Source of the DNA: Synechococcus sp. RS9916
Lineage (GTDB): Bacteria; Cyanobacteriota; Cyanobacteriia; PCC-6307; Cyanobiaceae
Direction: 5' to 3'
Assembly (NCBI RefSeq): GCF_000153825.1
Contig: NZ_DS022299.1
Location: 832,869-896,868 of the forward strand
DNA length: 64,000 nucleotides
Every line of letters begins with the position of its first letter. The stretch's first letter is position 1. A model generated the notes under the pieces. The model saw nothing but the letters and a program-made list of their open reading frames with translations, ran no database searches and was not told the DNA's origin. Shown piece after piece: positions 38,480 to 47,425 of the stretch. Made by a program: the position numbers and the translations under genes.

Positions 38480-39685
38480 GTGCCTCGTCTGCTCCACACC
38501 GCTGACTGGCAAATCGGTAAGCCCTATCGCTGGATCGACGACCCCGAACGGCGCAGTCGACTGCAGCGAGCACGCATGGAGGCCGTCGAACGCATCATCG
38601 AGCTTGTTGACGAACGCGCGATTGATGCGGTGCTCGTGGCTGGAGACTTATTCGACAGCAGCACCGTGGATGGTGCCCTGGTGATGGAAATTCTGGAGCT
38701 GCTCGGCTCCATCGACACCCCTGTACTGGTGATTCCTGGCAATCACGACCATGGCGGTGCTGGCGGTGTCTGGCGCCGTGCGGATGTGCAACAGGAGATG
38801 CACCAAAGAGCCAACAATCTCCAGTTGCTGCTCAAGCCTGAACCCGTTGGGATCGCCGGGATCACGGTGCTGCCCTGTCCACTCAGGCGTCAACACGAGA
38901 CGTTGAGTCCTGGCGCCTGGCTGGACAATCTTGACTGGGACACCCTTGCGCCTGATCAGGCCCGGGTGGTGCTGGCCCATGGCTCCATTCAGGGCTTTTC
39001 CGCCATTGACTACGACACCGACACACGCGCAGGAACCAATCAATTGCAACCATCCCGCTGGGACAGCGGGGCCTACGACTACCTCGCCTTAGGCGACTGG
39101 CATGCCCTCAAGGCCGTGCCACCGAAGGGTTGGTACCCCGGCACCCCTGAACCAGACCGGTTCCCCTCGAGTGCTGACGATCAGCGCGGCCAAGTGCTGA
39201 TCGCTGAAGTGGAGCGGGGCCAAACACCCGAAGTCGAAGTGGTCAGCACCGCAAGCATGCAGTGGCACAACGAACGAATCCAGTTGCGGGGACGCAACGA
39301 CCTCGAGCGCTTGCAGCAGCAGATCACAACACTCACCAAACGACGGGTGGGACGTGACCTGCTGCGGCTCGAAATCGACGGACAGCTTGGGCTGGACGAT
39401 CACCAACAACTCGAACAAACCCTCAGCCAATTGCGCACCCGCCTGCTTCACCTGCGCGTTCGAGGCCAATGCCACAGGCGACCGGAAGCCGCTGAACTCA
39501 GCACACTTCTGGATCGCTCCGATGCCCCATTGATGGGCAGCATTGCCCGGCAACTGCAGCAAACCCTCGATCAGACGTCCCAAGACCAACGCGACCAAGT
39601 CGCGCTGCTGGAGACAGCGTTATGTGAACTGCATCGCCTCACCGTTGATGCCCAGACGCCTTGTGACAAGGAGATAGCGGCGTGA
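38480..39685 (+). CDS. SbcD/YhaO-like metallophosphoesterase (DNA exonuclease subunit)
   Basis: A 401-residue protein with the Mre11/SbcD-type phosphoesterase motifs: LLHTADWQIGKPYRW (D-x-H variant in TADWQ), VAGDLFDSSTVDGAL, VLVIPGNHDHGG, and a late GDWHALKAV with the last metal His. These bind two metal ions and cut DNA. The C-terminal ~120 residues carry a helical capping/ATPase-binding region. Its stop overlaps the GTG of the ATPase gene by 4 bp, so the two make a complex, as for SbcCD or B. subtilis YhaO/YhaN. Confidence 0.88.
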   Translation: MPRLLHTADWQIGKPYRWIDDPERRSRLQRARMEAVERIIELVDERAIDAVLVAGDLFDSSTVDGALVMEILELLGSIDTPVLVIPGNHDHGGAGGVWRRADVQQEMHQRANNLQLLLKPEPVGIAGITVLPCPLRRQHETLSPGAWLDNLDWDTLAPDQARVVLAHGSIQGFSAIDYDTDTRAGTNQLQPSRWDSGAYDYLALGDWHALKAVPPKGWYPGTPEPDRFPSSADDQRGQVLIAEVERGQTPEVEVVSTASMQWHNERIQLRGRNDLERLQQQITTLTKRRVGRDLLRLEIDGQLGLDDHQQLEQTLSQLRTRLLHLRVRGQCHRRPEAAELSTLLDRSDAPLMGSIARQLQQTLDQTSQDQRDQVALLETALCELHRLTVDAQTPCDKEIAA

Positions 39686-42393
39686 AACTACTCAGCTGCA
39701 GCCTCAACAGCGTTCGCCGCCATGCCGCGCTGAAGCTGGACTTCCATCCAGGTCTGACCCTGATCACAGGCGCCAACGAAAGCGGCAAAAGCTCTTTGGT
39801 GGAGGCCCTGCACCGGACCCTCTTTCTGCGCGGTAACGCCACGGGAGCTCCCTTGCAGCAGCTGCGTTCTCTGCAACACAGTGGGCATCCCCAGGTGACC
39901 CTCACCTTCGAGGCCAAAGGCCGCAGCTGGGTGCTTCAAAAACGGTTCAGCGGCCAGAGCGGTACGACGAGCTTGAGCGGTGCGGGCGAGCCGGCCCGTC
40001 TGGGCAGTGAAGCCGAAGAACAGCTGGCATCGTTATTGGGTGTCGACGAAATCATCGGCAGTCGCCAGGCGGGACGGGTGCTGCCCACCCGCTGGGCCCA
40101 CCTCTGGGTGATGCAGGGAGAAGGAGGTCGCGATCTGCTCAAGCTCGGTGGCGAGCACTACGACCTGCGCAGCCTGATCGACCAACTCGAGCAAGGAGCC
40201 GATGCCGCTCTGCAATCTCCTCTGGATCAACAGCTGCACGACCAGCTGGAGCAATTGGTGTCGGCAAGCCTGACCACGCGAGGGACTCGCCATCAGAGCA
40301 TTCTTTGGCAACGCGAACAGGCTTTAAAAGCCAGTGAGGAGCGCCTTGCCTCCGCCATGGCTGAGCTGCACGACTACGAGCAAGCAAGCACCAGCCTCGA
40401 TGCCCTCGACGATGAACAGCGCCAGCTGGAGCAAACGTGCAAACCGCAGCTGGAGCACGAACAAAACCAGCTCATGGAGGAGCAGCGGCAAGTGGCTCAG
40501 GCCAAGGCCGCACGCCAGTCACTCGAACAGCAGCTCACGCCTCTCAACCAGCGACAACAGCAACTGCACCTGCAACTGCGCCGGCTCCAGGAGACCGAAA
40601 CGACGTTGGCGAACCAACAGCAGCAGAACGTGCGCGTCACCGCAGAACTGGAGCTCCTGCAACGCCTGCTGGTGGAGCAAAGCGAAACCGTGAAGCGGTT
40701 GATGCTTGATCGCGATCAACTCGAGCAGAAGCGCAGCGGCCTGGAACGACGTGGTCAGCAGCTGCGTCGCCTGGAGGAGCGCTTGCAGCTGGAACAACGC
40801 CTCACGCAGCTGGCACGCCAGCAGCAACAGTTGCTGAGCTGGAAACGCCAGCAGAAGGAGATCAGCGAGGCTCTCAGCAGCCTCCGCGCTCCAGAGCCTG
40901 AGGCCCTCGTCAAGCTGCAAAAGCAGACACGCCAACTCGAAGCCCTGGCAATCCGAAGTGATGCCATGGCCTCGGTGGTCACGCTCGAGTGCAGTGATCA
41001 ACAGGTACGCCTCGATGACGCCCCGATGGAGCCAGGAGAGTCGCAGCGACGCATTAGCACCTTCTCCCTGAGCGTGGGGAAAGGCGTCAAACTGCGGATC
41101 GCCCCTGGGGGCGGAGACGGACTGGAGACGATCCATCGCGAGCATCAGACGCTCACACAAACCATCCAAGCGAGCCTCAGCCACTGGCAGGCCACCAGCG
41201 TTGCCGAACTGGAGACCCGTGGCCGGCAACGCATGGAGCTAATGACCCGTCAATCACTGCTCCAGCAGCAAACGCCTGAAATCGATGATCCCAAGATCAT
41301 CCAAGCCGAAGAGGCATCGGCACGCGAACGCCTCGAAAACCTGGAGCAGGAGCTCAAGGATGGCGCTCAGGCAGCGCGTGAAGGGCTTTCGATTCAGGAT
41401 GCAGAGGCCATCCAACAAGCCCTGATCACCTGCCGTCAGCACTACCGCACGACGAACGAACAAAGCCAATCCCTCCACAAGCAACTTGAACAACAGGAGA
41501 CGTTGCTCAAGGGGCAACAACAGCAGCAACAGACTCTGCAATTGCAACGCGAAGCTCTGACGGCAGAAATTCGCAGCCTTGATCAACAGCGCCTCGCGTT
41601 AATTCGCGATCACGGCGATTCGGAACGGATCGCCGCCGACCTCCGTCAGTTGGAGGAACAGATCAGCAACTTGCAGACGCAACTCAACGCGTTGCCCAAG
41701 GCTGATCGCGCCAACAATGGGCCAGAAGCTGCGATCGAACGCCGGCTGAAAGCTGCGCAACAACAGCTCCAGCAACTGCAGGAACGCCTGCAGAGCCTGA
41801 GTTCGGAACGGGGCGCCCTGCGCGAGCGTTGCAACAGCCTGGGTCGCCGGGATCCCTACGCCCATGCAGAGGAAGCTCGCACCCAGCTGGAGCAGGCACG
41901 ACAGGCCCACAGCACCGAAGCGCTGCAGGTGAAGGCACACCAACATCTCCTGCACTTGTTCAACACCGCACGAAGCGACTTGTCGCAGCGCTACACCGCG
42001 CCACTCAGCCGCAGCATTGCCCACTACCTCAGGCCACTGCTAACCCAGCCCGATGCCCTGTGCAGCCTCAGTTATGACGCCAAGAACGGGCTAGGGGACT
42101 TACGTCTCCAACGGGATGGACTCACCCTGCCCTTTGCCAACCTCAGCGGGGGGATGAGGGAGCAACTGAACGCGGCGCTGCGCCTGGCCCTGGCCGACAC
42201 GTTGCGCACGGGCCACGACGGTTGTCTACCGGTGCTGTTCGACGATGCATTCAGCAATACCGACCCAGCCCGTTTACAAGCGGTGTTGTCGATGTTGCGC
42301 CAGGCCGCAGACGACGGACTGCAGGTGGTCGTGCTCAGCTGCGATGGAACCCCTTATCGCGCTGTTGCCGATGCCGTGGTCGAACTGAGCTGA
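39682..42393 (+). CDS. SMC-like ATPase partner of the nuclease (YhaN-like)
   Basis: A 903-residue SbcC/Rad50-like ATPase. Walker A is ITGANESGKSSLVEALHRTL near residue 30. Two long Gln/Glu/Leu-rich coiled-coil arms occupy residues ~180-750, split by a globular insert near 430-480. The C-terminal head has NLSGGMREQLNAALRLALAD (signature) and LPVLFDDAFSNTDPARL (Walker B). A CxxC zinc hook, required for Rad50/SbcC dimerisation, is not seen at the coil apex. The GANESGKSS N-terminus with the missing hook favours the YhaN/AAA_27 type. Translation is coupled to the nuclease gene (GTGA overlap). Confidence 0.85.
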   Translation: MKLLSCSLNSVRRHAALKLDFHPGLTLITGANESGKSSLVEALHRTLFLRGNATGAPLQQLRSLQHSGHPQVTLTFEAKGRSWVLQKRFSGQSGTTSLSGAGEPARLGSEAEEQLASLLGVDEIIGSRQAGRVLPTRWAHLWVMQGEGGRDLLKLGGEHYDLRSLIDQLEQGADAALQSPLDQQLHDQLEQLVSASLTTRGTRHQSILWQREQALKASEERLASAMAELHDYEQASTSLDALDDEQRQLEQTCKPQLEHEQNQLMEEQRQVAQAKAARQSLEQQLTPLNQRQQQLHLQLRRLQETETTLANQQQQNVRVTAELELLQRLLVEQSETVKRLMLDRDQLEQKRSGLERRGQQLRRLEERLQLEQRLTQLARQQQQLLSWKRQQKEISEALSSLRAPEPEALVKLQKQTRQLEALAIRSDAMASVVTLECSDQQVRLDDAPMEPGESQRRISTFSLSVGKGVKLRIAPGGGDGLETIHREHQTLTQTIQASLSHWQATSVAELETRGRQRMELMTRQSLLQQQTPEIDDPKIIQAEEASARERLENLEQELKDGAQAAREGLSIQDAEAIQQALITCRQHYRTTNEQSQSLHKQLEQQETLLKGQQQQQQTLQLQREALTAEIRSLDQQRLALIRDHGDSERIAADLRQLEEQISNLQTQLNALPKADRANNGPEAAIERRLKAAQQQLQQLQERLQSLSSERGALRERCNSLGRRDPYAHAEEARTQLEQARQAHSTEALQVKAHQHLLHLFNTARSDLSQRYTAPLSRSIAHYLRPLLTQPDALCSLSYDAKNGLGDLRLQRDGLTLPFANLSGGMREQLNAALRLALADTLRTGHDGCLPVLFDDAFSNTDPARLQAVLSMLRQAADDGLQVVVLSCDGTPYRAVADAVVELS

Positions 42394-42394
42394 C

Positions 42395-43933
42395 TCAGTC
42401 GAGGGCGGTTTCAATCACATTCATGGCACGCAAATAAGCCGGTGGTTGCGCACTGTCTTGGCTATCGTCGAGTGCGAGATCGTCGCGGATCGACTTGCGG
42501 GCGTTATCGGCGATGACGGCATTGATCAAAAGATCCATCGCCTCCGGCTGATGCAAATTCTGAAGCGCTTCGGCATAACGACGGCTGTGGGTCGGACGCA
42601 CTGATTCCTGGCAATAGGCCGACAGTTCGCGGCTGTCGGTCATCACAGCAAAGGCCACGTCCTTTGTGGATGGCTTGCCGTAGATCGCCATGTAAAGGAG
42701 GTTGACCATCGAGGCGTCATGCACCGGGATCGCATATTTGCGCACGATCTGAGGCCAGTAGCGCAAGGCCTTAAGACCCTCCAATCCCCCTTTACGCAAG
42801 CCCTCAGCTTCGCACCACTCCTCCAGTTCCTCCATCGACACCGGACAGCGCTGGAGCGCGAGCATGCGTGACGCCAACACCTGACCGGCCTGGAAATTGC
42901 GGGTTGGCTTTCCGGACACCGGCAGCATCATGCTGCCCCGAACATCAGCCACCATCGCCGTGAGCTGGGCGAAGGTGTGATCACGAACCTTCTCCATGTC
43001 ACCACCGCGCACCAGTGCAGCTTCAATCCGCTGCACGCCATAGCCCAGTTCGGTCAAGGGAAAGGGCTGACGGTTGTAGAGCCGTTGACGATCGCGGCGA
43101 GCCATCGACACCGTGGCCGCTTGGTCGAGGCACTGGTCAAGAAGAAGAGTCAGAAGCGTGGGTAAAACCCCTGGATTGTCTTGGTGGTAGGCGTACCCGA
43201 ACCCTGCAAACACCGACGACATGTTTTTGGCCGCCTTGATGTACTGCCCCTCAACGTTGTGAACTCCTGGCGAGACCTGGATATTGGGAGACAGACGATC
43301 CAACAGGCGCGCCCCCAACAGCGCAGTGAGTGCATTGGGGTGGCAGAAATTAGCCGTGAAGCTGTCGAGAGGATTGCGCAGGGCCCCATGACGGTGGAAG
43401 CCGGAGAAGAAGGCCAGATTCGGCTCCCGCTCGCACAGCACATACGAGTCGTTGCTGATCGGGTCATGGGTGAATGAACCGGCCAGACAGGCCAGCACCA
43501 CATGGTCACGGCCCAAGTCGCGCCGCAGCTGGCAAGCGAGCTGTAGATCCTCCTCAATGTGATTGCTGTTGGCCGCCAAGACCACCAGCTCGCAATCACG
43601 GATGAGGTCGCTCAGGGTGTTTGGGACCCGCTGGCCAGCCTCGCTGTGAGAGGCCATCTGCTCCAAAACAGCCACATGGTCAGCATCCATACCTTCGCGA
43701 GCGGCATCCGGGAAAGCTCCGAGCAGAGCCCGCCCCGGTCGAGGCGCCAGCATCAGGATGTCGACTGACGCCTGCTGCATCGCGCAGTTGTAGGCGAGGG
43801 ATGCCGGATACAGGCCCACGCTGTAAAAGCCGACGCGCCCATGTTCCAAATCCAGGATGCGCTGCTTGATGCAATCGGCATCGAGGCTGCGGGAAAAAAA
43901 CGCATTGCTGTGGAGCCCGTCCTCAAGCGACAT
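42395..43933 (-). CDS. Conserved cyanobacterial dehydrogenase-like protein (G3P-dehydrogenase-related fold)
   Basis: A 512-residue protein. The N-terminal part reads like a Rossmann-type NAD(P) fold (RVGFYSVGLYPASLAYNCA, ILMLAPRPGRALLGAF, then CELVVLAANSNHIEEDLQL). The middle has VHNVEGQYIKAAKNMSSVFA with GFGYAYHQDN, reminiscent of the Lys-Asn segment of glycerol-3-phosphate dehydrogenase (GpsA). The C-terminal ~180 residues contain KAIYG-like and DSRELSAYCQESVRPTHSRR stretches. I do not know a tested function and do not name it. It ends 1 bp from the nuclease-ATPase stop, tail to tail. Confidence 0.75.
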   Translation of the reverse strand: MSLEDGLHSNAFFSRSLDADCIKQRILDLEHGRVGFYSVGLYPASLAYNCAMQQASVDILMLAPRPGRALLGAFPDAAREGMDADHVAVLEQMASHSEAGQRVPNTLSDLIRDCELVVLAANSNHIEEDLQLACQLRRDLGRDHVVLACLAGSFTHDPISNDSYVLCEREPNLAFFSGFHRHGALRNPLDSFTANFCHPNALTALLGARLLDRLSPNIQVSPGVHNVEGQYIKAAKNMSSVFAGFGYAYHQDNPGVLPTLLTLLLDQCLDQAATVSMARRDRQRLYNRQPFPLTELGYGVQRIEAALVRGGDMEKVRDHTFAQLTAMVADVRGSMMLPVSGKPTRNFQAGQVLASRMLALQRCPVSMEELEEWCEAEGLRKGGLEGLKALRYWPQIVRKYAIPVHDASMVNLLYMAIYGKPSTKDVAFAVMTDSRELSAYCQESVRPTHSRRYAEALQNLHQPEAMDLLINAVIADNARKSIRDDLALDDSQDSAQPPAYLRAMNVIETALD

Positions 43934-43990
43934 CCGTCCGCTGCACGCCCTGGCGCGATGATCCTTTCCACACCCTAGTCAGCGGGTCCG

Positions 43991-44578
43991 ATGAGCCTCA
44001 CCCTCTACGGCGGTCAACGCACCAGAGCATCAATGCCCCGTTGGTTTCTGGAGGAGAAAGGCATCACGTACAACCTGGTGGAACTCGACCTCCAGGCCAA
44101 GCAACACCGGGAACCTGACTATCTAGCCATCAACCCCTTCGGCAAGCTGCCCGCGTTGGTGGACGACAGCCTGGTGGGCCCGGATGGAGGCCCACTCACC
44201 CTGTTCGAAAGCGGCGCAATTCTCCAGCACCTCGCGGATTGCCACAGCGATGACATCCAAACGGCCAGTGAACGGGCGCTGACATCGCAATGGCTGCTTT
44301 TCGCCAATGCCACCCTGGCCATTGCCCTGTTCGTTCCCAGCAATCGCGAACGGGAATTCCCTCGGCTGATGGCCGAACTCAATCAACAGCTGGACCCTGC
44401 CAAGCCCTTGGTGGGCAGGTCATGGGGTGCCGCCGATTGCGCCGTACAGGCCTATCTGGCCTATTTACCAATCTTCTTTCCGGATCTGGACCTCAGCCCA
44501 TACCCGACGATCCAAGCGGTGATTGCTTCAGTGCAGCAGAGACCGGCTTACCGCAAAGCAATGGGCATGCAGAGCTGA
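43991..44578 (+). CDS. Glutathione S-transferase family protein
   Basis: A 195-residue two-domain GST-like protein. The thioredoxin-like N-terminus is SLTLYGGQRTRASMPRWFLE, then INPFGKLPALVDD (cis-Pro loop) and LFESGAILQHLADCHS (gamma-Glu-binding Glu-Ser pair). The C-terminal helical domain has GAADCAVQAYLAYLPIFFP with the family's Asp N-cap motif. The catalytic residue at the N-terminus could be Arg/Ser-type; substrate unknown. It is divergent from the dehydrogenase-like gene (57-bp gap). Confidence 0.87.
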   Translation: MSLTLYGGQRTRASMPRWFLEEKGITYNLVELDLQAKQHREPDYLAINPFGKLPALVDDSLVGPDGGPLTLFESGAILQHLADCHSDDIQTASERALTSQWLLFANATLAIALFVPSNREREFPRLMAELNQQLDPAKPLVGRSWGAADCAVQAYLAYLPIFFPDLDLSPYPTIQAVIASVQQRPAYRKAMGMQS

Positions 44579-44699
44579 TCCAAACGCGACGCAAGATCAA
44601 CTAGGCCACTTTGCTTATGGCACACCCGATAGCAGGGCTCTATGACGTAATGACCAGCAGCAACGTCTCAGCTTTATCGTCATTGATCACGCAACGTCT

Positions 44700-44879
44700 A
44701 TGCAGAGTTCGTCCTCATCCAGCCGATCCTCGGCCACCAGCCCGCAGTTCTGGTCTATCGACCGATCTGGCCGCAGTGCCGAGGCCTTCAGTCGCGGGTG
44801 TCAGACAAGGTCACTGCAGCAATTGATGTTGAACCAGGATGCTCGCCTGCTCCATCGCTGCAGCAATGTGGCCAGCTGA
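44700..44879 (+). CDS. Small Ser-rich protein, 59 residues
   Basis: ATG 44700 to TGA 44877-44879: MQSSSSSSRSSATSPQFWSI followed by DRSGRSAEAFSRGCQTRSL and LMLNQDARLLHRCSNVAS. The N-terminus is Ser-rich, the rest basic with two Cys. It ends 2 bp before the convergent gene, the tight packing seen elsewhere in this genome. No signal peptide. Family not recognised; small size keeps confidence moderate. Confidence 0.5.
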   Translation: MQSSSSSSRSSATSPQFWSIDRSGRSAEAFSRGCQTRSLQQLMLNQDARLLHRCSNVAS

Positions 44880-44881
44880 GA

Positions 44882-45133
44882 TCACTCGACGGCCTCTCCT
44901 TCGACAGTGATTTCAAACTCAATGCCAAAGCGGTGCGCTGTTGCCCTGAAACGACGCGCCAGCTCCACAAAGAGCTTCTTCACCAAGGCATCGTCGAACT
45001 CATAGATCTCGAGATTGGCTGTTTTGGCCACCGCTTGAAGATCTTCGATCAGTTTCTCCACCCGCGGTGCAAACACCTTGCCGAAGCGGGCCCGTTTCTC
45101 TTCCGAACTGTTGAAATCAGGCAGGCCAGCCAT
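44882..45133 (-). CDS. Small conserved hypothetical protein
   Basis: An 83-residue helical protein from ATG 45133: MAGLPDFNSSEEKRARFGKV, then FAPRVEKLIEDLQAVAKTAN and KLFVELARRFRATAHRF, with the C-terminal GIEFEITVEGEAVE. Pattern (short helical bundle, then beta strand) suggests a soluble regulatory or chaperone-like protein; not recognised. The longer ORF to 45433 runs into the divergent stpA gene and is rejected. The intergenic space to stpA (~110 bp) holds both starts. Confidence 0.72.
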   Translation of the reverse strand: MAGLPDFNSSEEKRARFGKVFAPRVEKLIEDLQAVAKTANLEIYEFDDALVKKLFVELARRFRATAHRFGIEFEITVEGEAVE

Positions 45134-45241
45134 CGTCGTGCGGTGAAGACCTCCAGTGTGCCAGCGGTCTGCAGAAGAAATAGAGGAGACTGACCCAACC
45201 CTGCTGGTCGCCAGGGTTGATCGAACCCTGTCTTCAACGTT

Positions 45242-46444
45242 GTGTCGCCCCTTACCCCTGAGCAGCTGCTGGCCGAAATTCAAGGTGCCGCCAACCCCCT
45301 GATCGTTCAAGACCTGGATGGGGTGTGCATGGATCTGGTGAAGGACCCCCTCACCAGATCCCTGGATCGCCGTTATGTGGAGGCAGCGGCGCAGATGCAC
45401 GGTCGTTTTGTCGTGCTGACCAATGGCGAACACGAAGGCAAACGGGGGGTGAATCGACTGGTGGAAGCCGCCCTAGGCGACGTTGACCAAGCAAAGCGTG
45501 AAGGCCTCTATCTTCCCGGTCTCGCGGCGGGTGGCGTCCAACTGCAGGATCACCATGGAGCCCTGTCCCACCCAGGGGTCAGCGATGCGGAAATGGACTT
45601 CCTGGCAGCGCTGCCGGCTCGCATGGAAGCAGAACTTGAGGCCCGCCTTCCAGCCCTGATGCCGCAGCTCAGCCCAGCGCAATTGCAAAGCGAGATTCAA
45701 CAGGCAGTGCTCGACACCCAGGTCTCACCCACCATCAATCTCAACGGCCTGTTTGGCTGTTGCGGCGATGACGTACAACTACAACGTCAGCTGCAGCTGA
45801 TGCTGCAGGAGCTGATGGATGCCCTGCTGAACCTGGCCGAGCAGGCTGGCCTCGGCAGCTCCTTTTTTCTCCACGTTGCCCCCAATCTGGGCCGGGATGC
45901 GGAGGGCCGCGAGCGGCTCAAACCGGCAGAGCCTGGTGATGTGGGCTCGACCGATATCCAGTTCATGCTCCGAGGCGCGATTAAAGAAGCGGGATTACTG
46001 GTGTTGATCAACCAACACATCGCTGCACGCTCGGGGCATGCGCCCTTGGGTGACGATTTCAACGTGCGCAACGCCCCCCGAGACCACCAAGCATTGCTGA
46101 ACCTCTGCATTGACGCGATCCCAGCCGACCAGATGCCGGCGCTGATCGGCGTTGGCGACACCGTTACCTCAACCGCCAGTGCAGATGGTCGAGGTTGGCT
46201 CCGGGGAGGGAGCGATCGGGGATTTCTCACCTTGCTCCAGGAGCTCGGAGAGCGCTACGGCACATCCAACCGGGTGGTTCTGATCGACAGCAGTGGAGGT
46301 GAAGTGGATCGTCCAAGCATGGCGGATGGCAGCTTGACAGGGATCACTGACCCTGAGGATCCCCTGCGCTTCGACGTGGTGATGCCAGGAGGACCGAAGC
46401 AATACGTCGCGTGGTTCCAACAGCTGGCCAAGACAGCCAACTAA
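45242..46444 (+). CDS. stpA: Glucosylglycerol-3-phosphate phosphatase
   Basis: Removes phosphate from glucosylglycerol phosphate to give the compatible solute glucosylglycerol, needed for salt tolerance. The 400-residue protein matches cyanobacterial StpA: the HAD-like nucleophile stretch is LIVQDLDGVCMDLVKDPLTR near residue 22. Other landmarks are FVVLTNGEHEGKRGVNRLV, ISPTINLNG-like SPTINLNGLFGCCGDDVQLQ, and the acidic GVGDTVTSTASADGRGWLRG. GGPKQYVAWFQQLAKTAN closes the protein. Start at the ORF's first codon (GTG region, 45242). The synthase (ggpS) is not in the window. Its 3' end overlaps the next minus-strand gene by 4 bp. Confidence 0.9.
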   Translation: MSPLTPEQLLAEIQGAANPLIVQDLDGVCMDLVKDPLTRSLDRRYVEAAAQMHGRFVVLTNGEHEGKRGVNRLVEAALGDVDQAKREGLYLPGLAAGGVQLQDHHGALSHPGVSDAEMDFLAALPARMEAELEARLPALMPQLSPAQLQSEIQQAVLDTQVSPTINLNGLFGCCGDDVQLQRQLQLMLQELMDALLNLAEQAGLGSSFFLHVAPNLGRDAEGRERLKPAEPGDVGSTDIQFMLRGAIKEAGLLVLINQHIAARSGHAPLGDDFNVRNAPRDHQALLNLCIDAIPADQMPALIGVGDTVTSTASADGRGWLRGGSDRGFLTLLQELGERYGTSNRVVLIDSSGGEVDRPSMADGSLTGITDPEDPLRFDVVMPGGPKQYVAWFQQLAKTAN

Positions 46445-47406
46445 AGCTGGGAACGGGCCACGACCCGCAACATGAAGGGCAATGCGGTGATCGACGGTTT
46501 GCCGCCGCTCACCCAAACCGCCTGATCCTCACTCCAAAGACGCTGGCCGGGAACGATCAGACGGGACTTGGACGCATGGTCGGGAAGGAAAGCAGCGACA
46601 AATCCCTTGGCCTCAACGAAGCGACGAAGATCTGGAAAGAACACCCCGTCGGCCGTTTCCAGCACCTCAAGGCGACCATCGTCCCGAAGTCCATACACAA
46701 TCCTCACATCGGCCATGGTCATCGGCCCATAGACGCCCTTGTACCCGGGAGGCGTGCTGTCGAGAGGAAGCACAAACGCGTGCAAACCACCGATGAACAG
46801 GCGGTAGTCCTGATCGGCTTGCTCGGTTAAGGATCCAAAACCGAAATCCAAAACGCCGTCATGGCGAATCGCAATAAAGGCACGCCCTTCCGCTGCCGCG
46901 CGGTTGCCAGCCCGAACTGTTTGGTCACTCAGTTTGAGATCACCATGGATCACCATGCCCAGGGGTTCCTGAGGGTGGCCCTTCTCAAAGGTGGGGCCGG
47001 TGAAAAACAGCAAAGCCTCGCCATCCTCATTGGCTTCAAACTCCCGGCTCCACCCCCCGAAGAACTGCAGATCGATCCATCGAGGGTCAAGGATGACGCT
47101 GGAATAAGCGATGGTGCGCGTCGTGCCGTTGTCCTCCTCGAGCACCACCGACTGGTCAGACACAAACACCGCAATTTCAGCTCGCGGAGGGGGCAGCACC
47201 GGTGCGGGTGATTCCTTCCTGGGGCCCAGGCCCGGAAAGGATGCTGACGTCGAGTCCAACCTCGAAGTGGCAACAAGAGCCGCCAGCACGCCGAAAGCAC
47301 CGGAGGTCACTGCGATCAGAACCCAGCGAACCCGCGACACCGACAGCACGACGCCCATCCCATTGGAGTCAATGTCGAACTTGGCTTTCGCGCTGTCAAC
47401 AGCCAA
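46441..47406 (-). CDS. Hypothetical membrane-anchored protein
   Basis: A 321-residue protein with one N-terminal membrane helix (VLIAVTSGAFGVLAALVAT, residues ~30-48), a Pro-rich linker, and a ~240-residue extracytoplasmic domain. The domain has beta-rich stretches EIAVFVSDQSVVLEEDNGTT, FIGGLHAFVLPLDSTPPGY, and GLRDDGRLEVLETADGVFF. I do not recognise the family. The translation initiates 19 bp from the divergent arsS start; an internal ATG at 47358 is another possibility. Confidence 0.7.
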   Translation of the reverse strand: MAVDSAKAKFDIDSNGMGVVLSVSRVRWVLIAVTSGAFGVLAALVATSRLDSTSASFPGLGPRKESPAPVLPPPRAEIAVFVSDQSVVLEEDNGTTRTIAYSSVILDPRWIDLQFFGGWSREFEANEDGEALLFFTGPTFEKGHPQEPLGMVIHGDLKLSDQTVRAGNRAAAEGRAFIAIRHDGVLDFGFGSLTEQADQDYRLFIGGLHAFVLPLDSTPPGYKGVYGPMTMADVRIVYGLRDDGRLEVLETADGVFFPDLRRFVEAKGFVAAFLPDHASKSRLIVPGQRLWSEDQAVWVSGGKPSITALPFMLRVVARSQL

Positions 47407-47425
47407 TAGGTCTTCATCACCCAGA

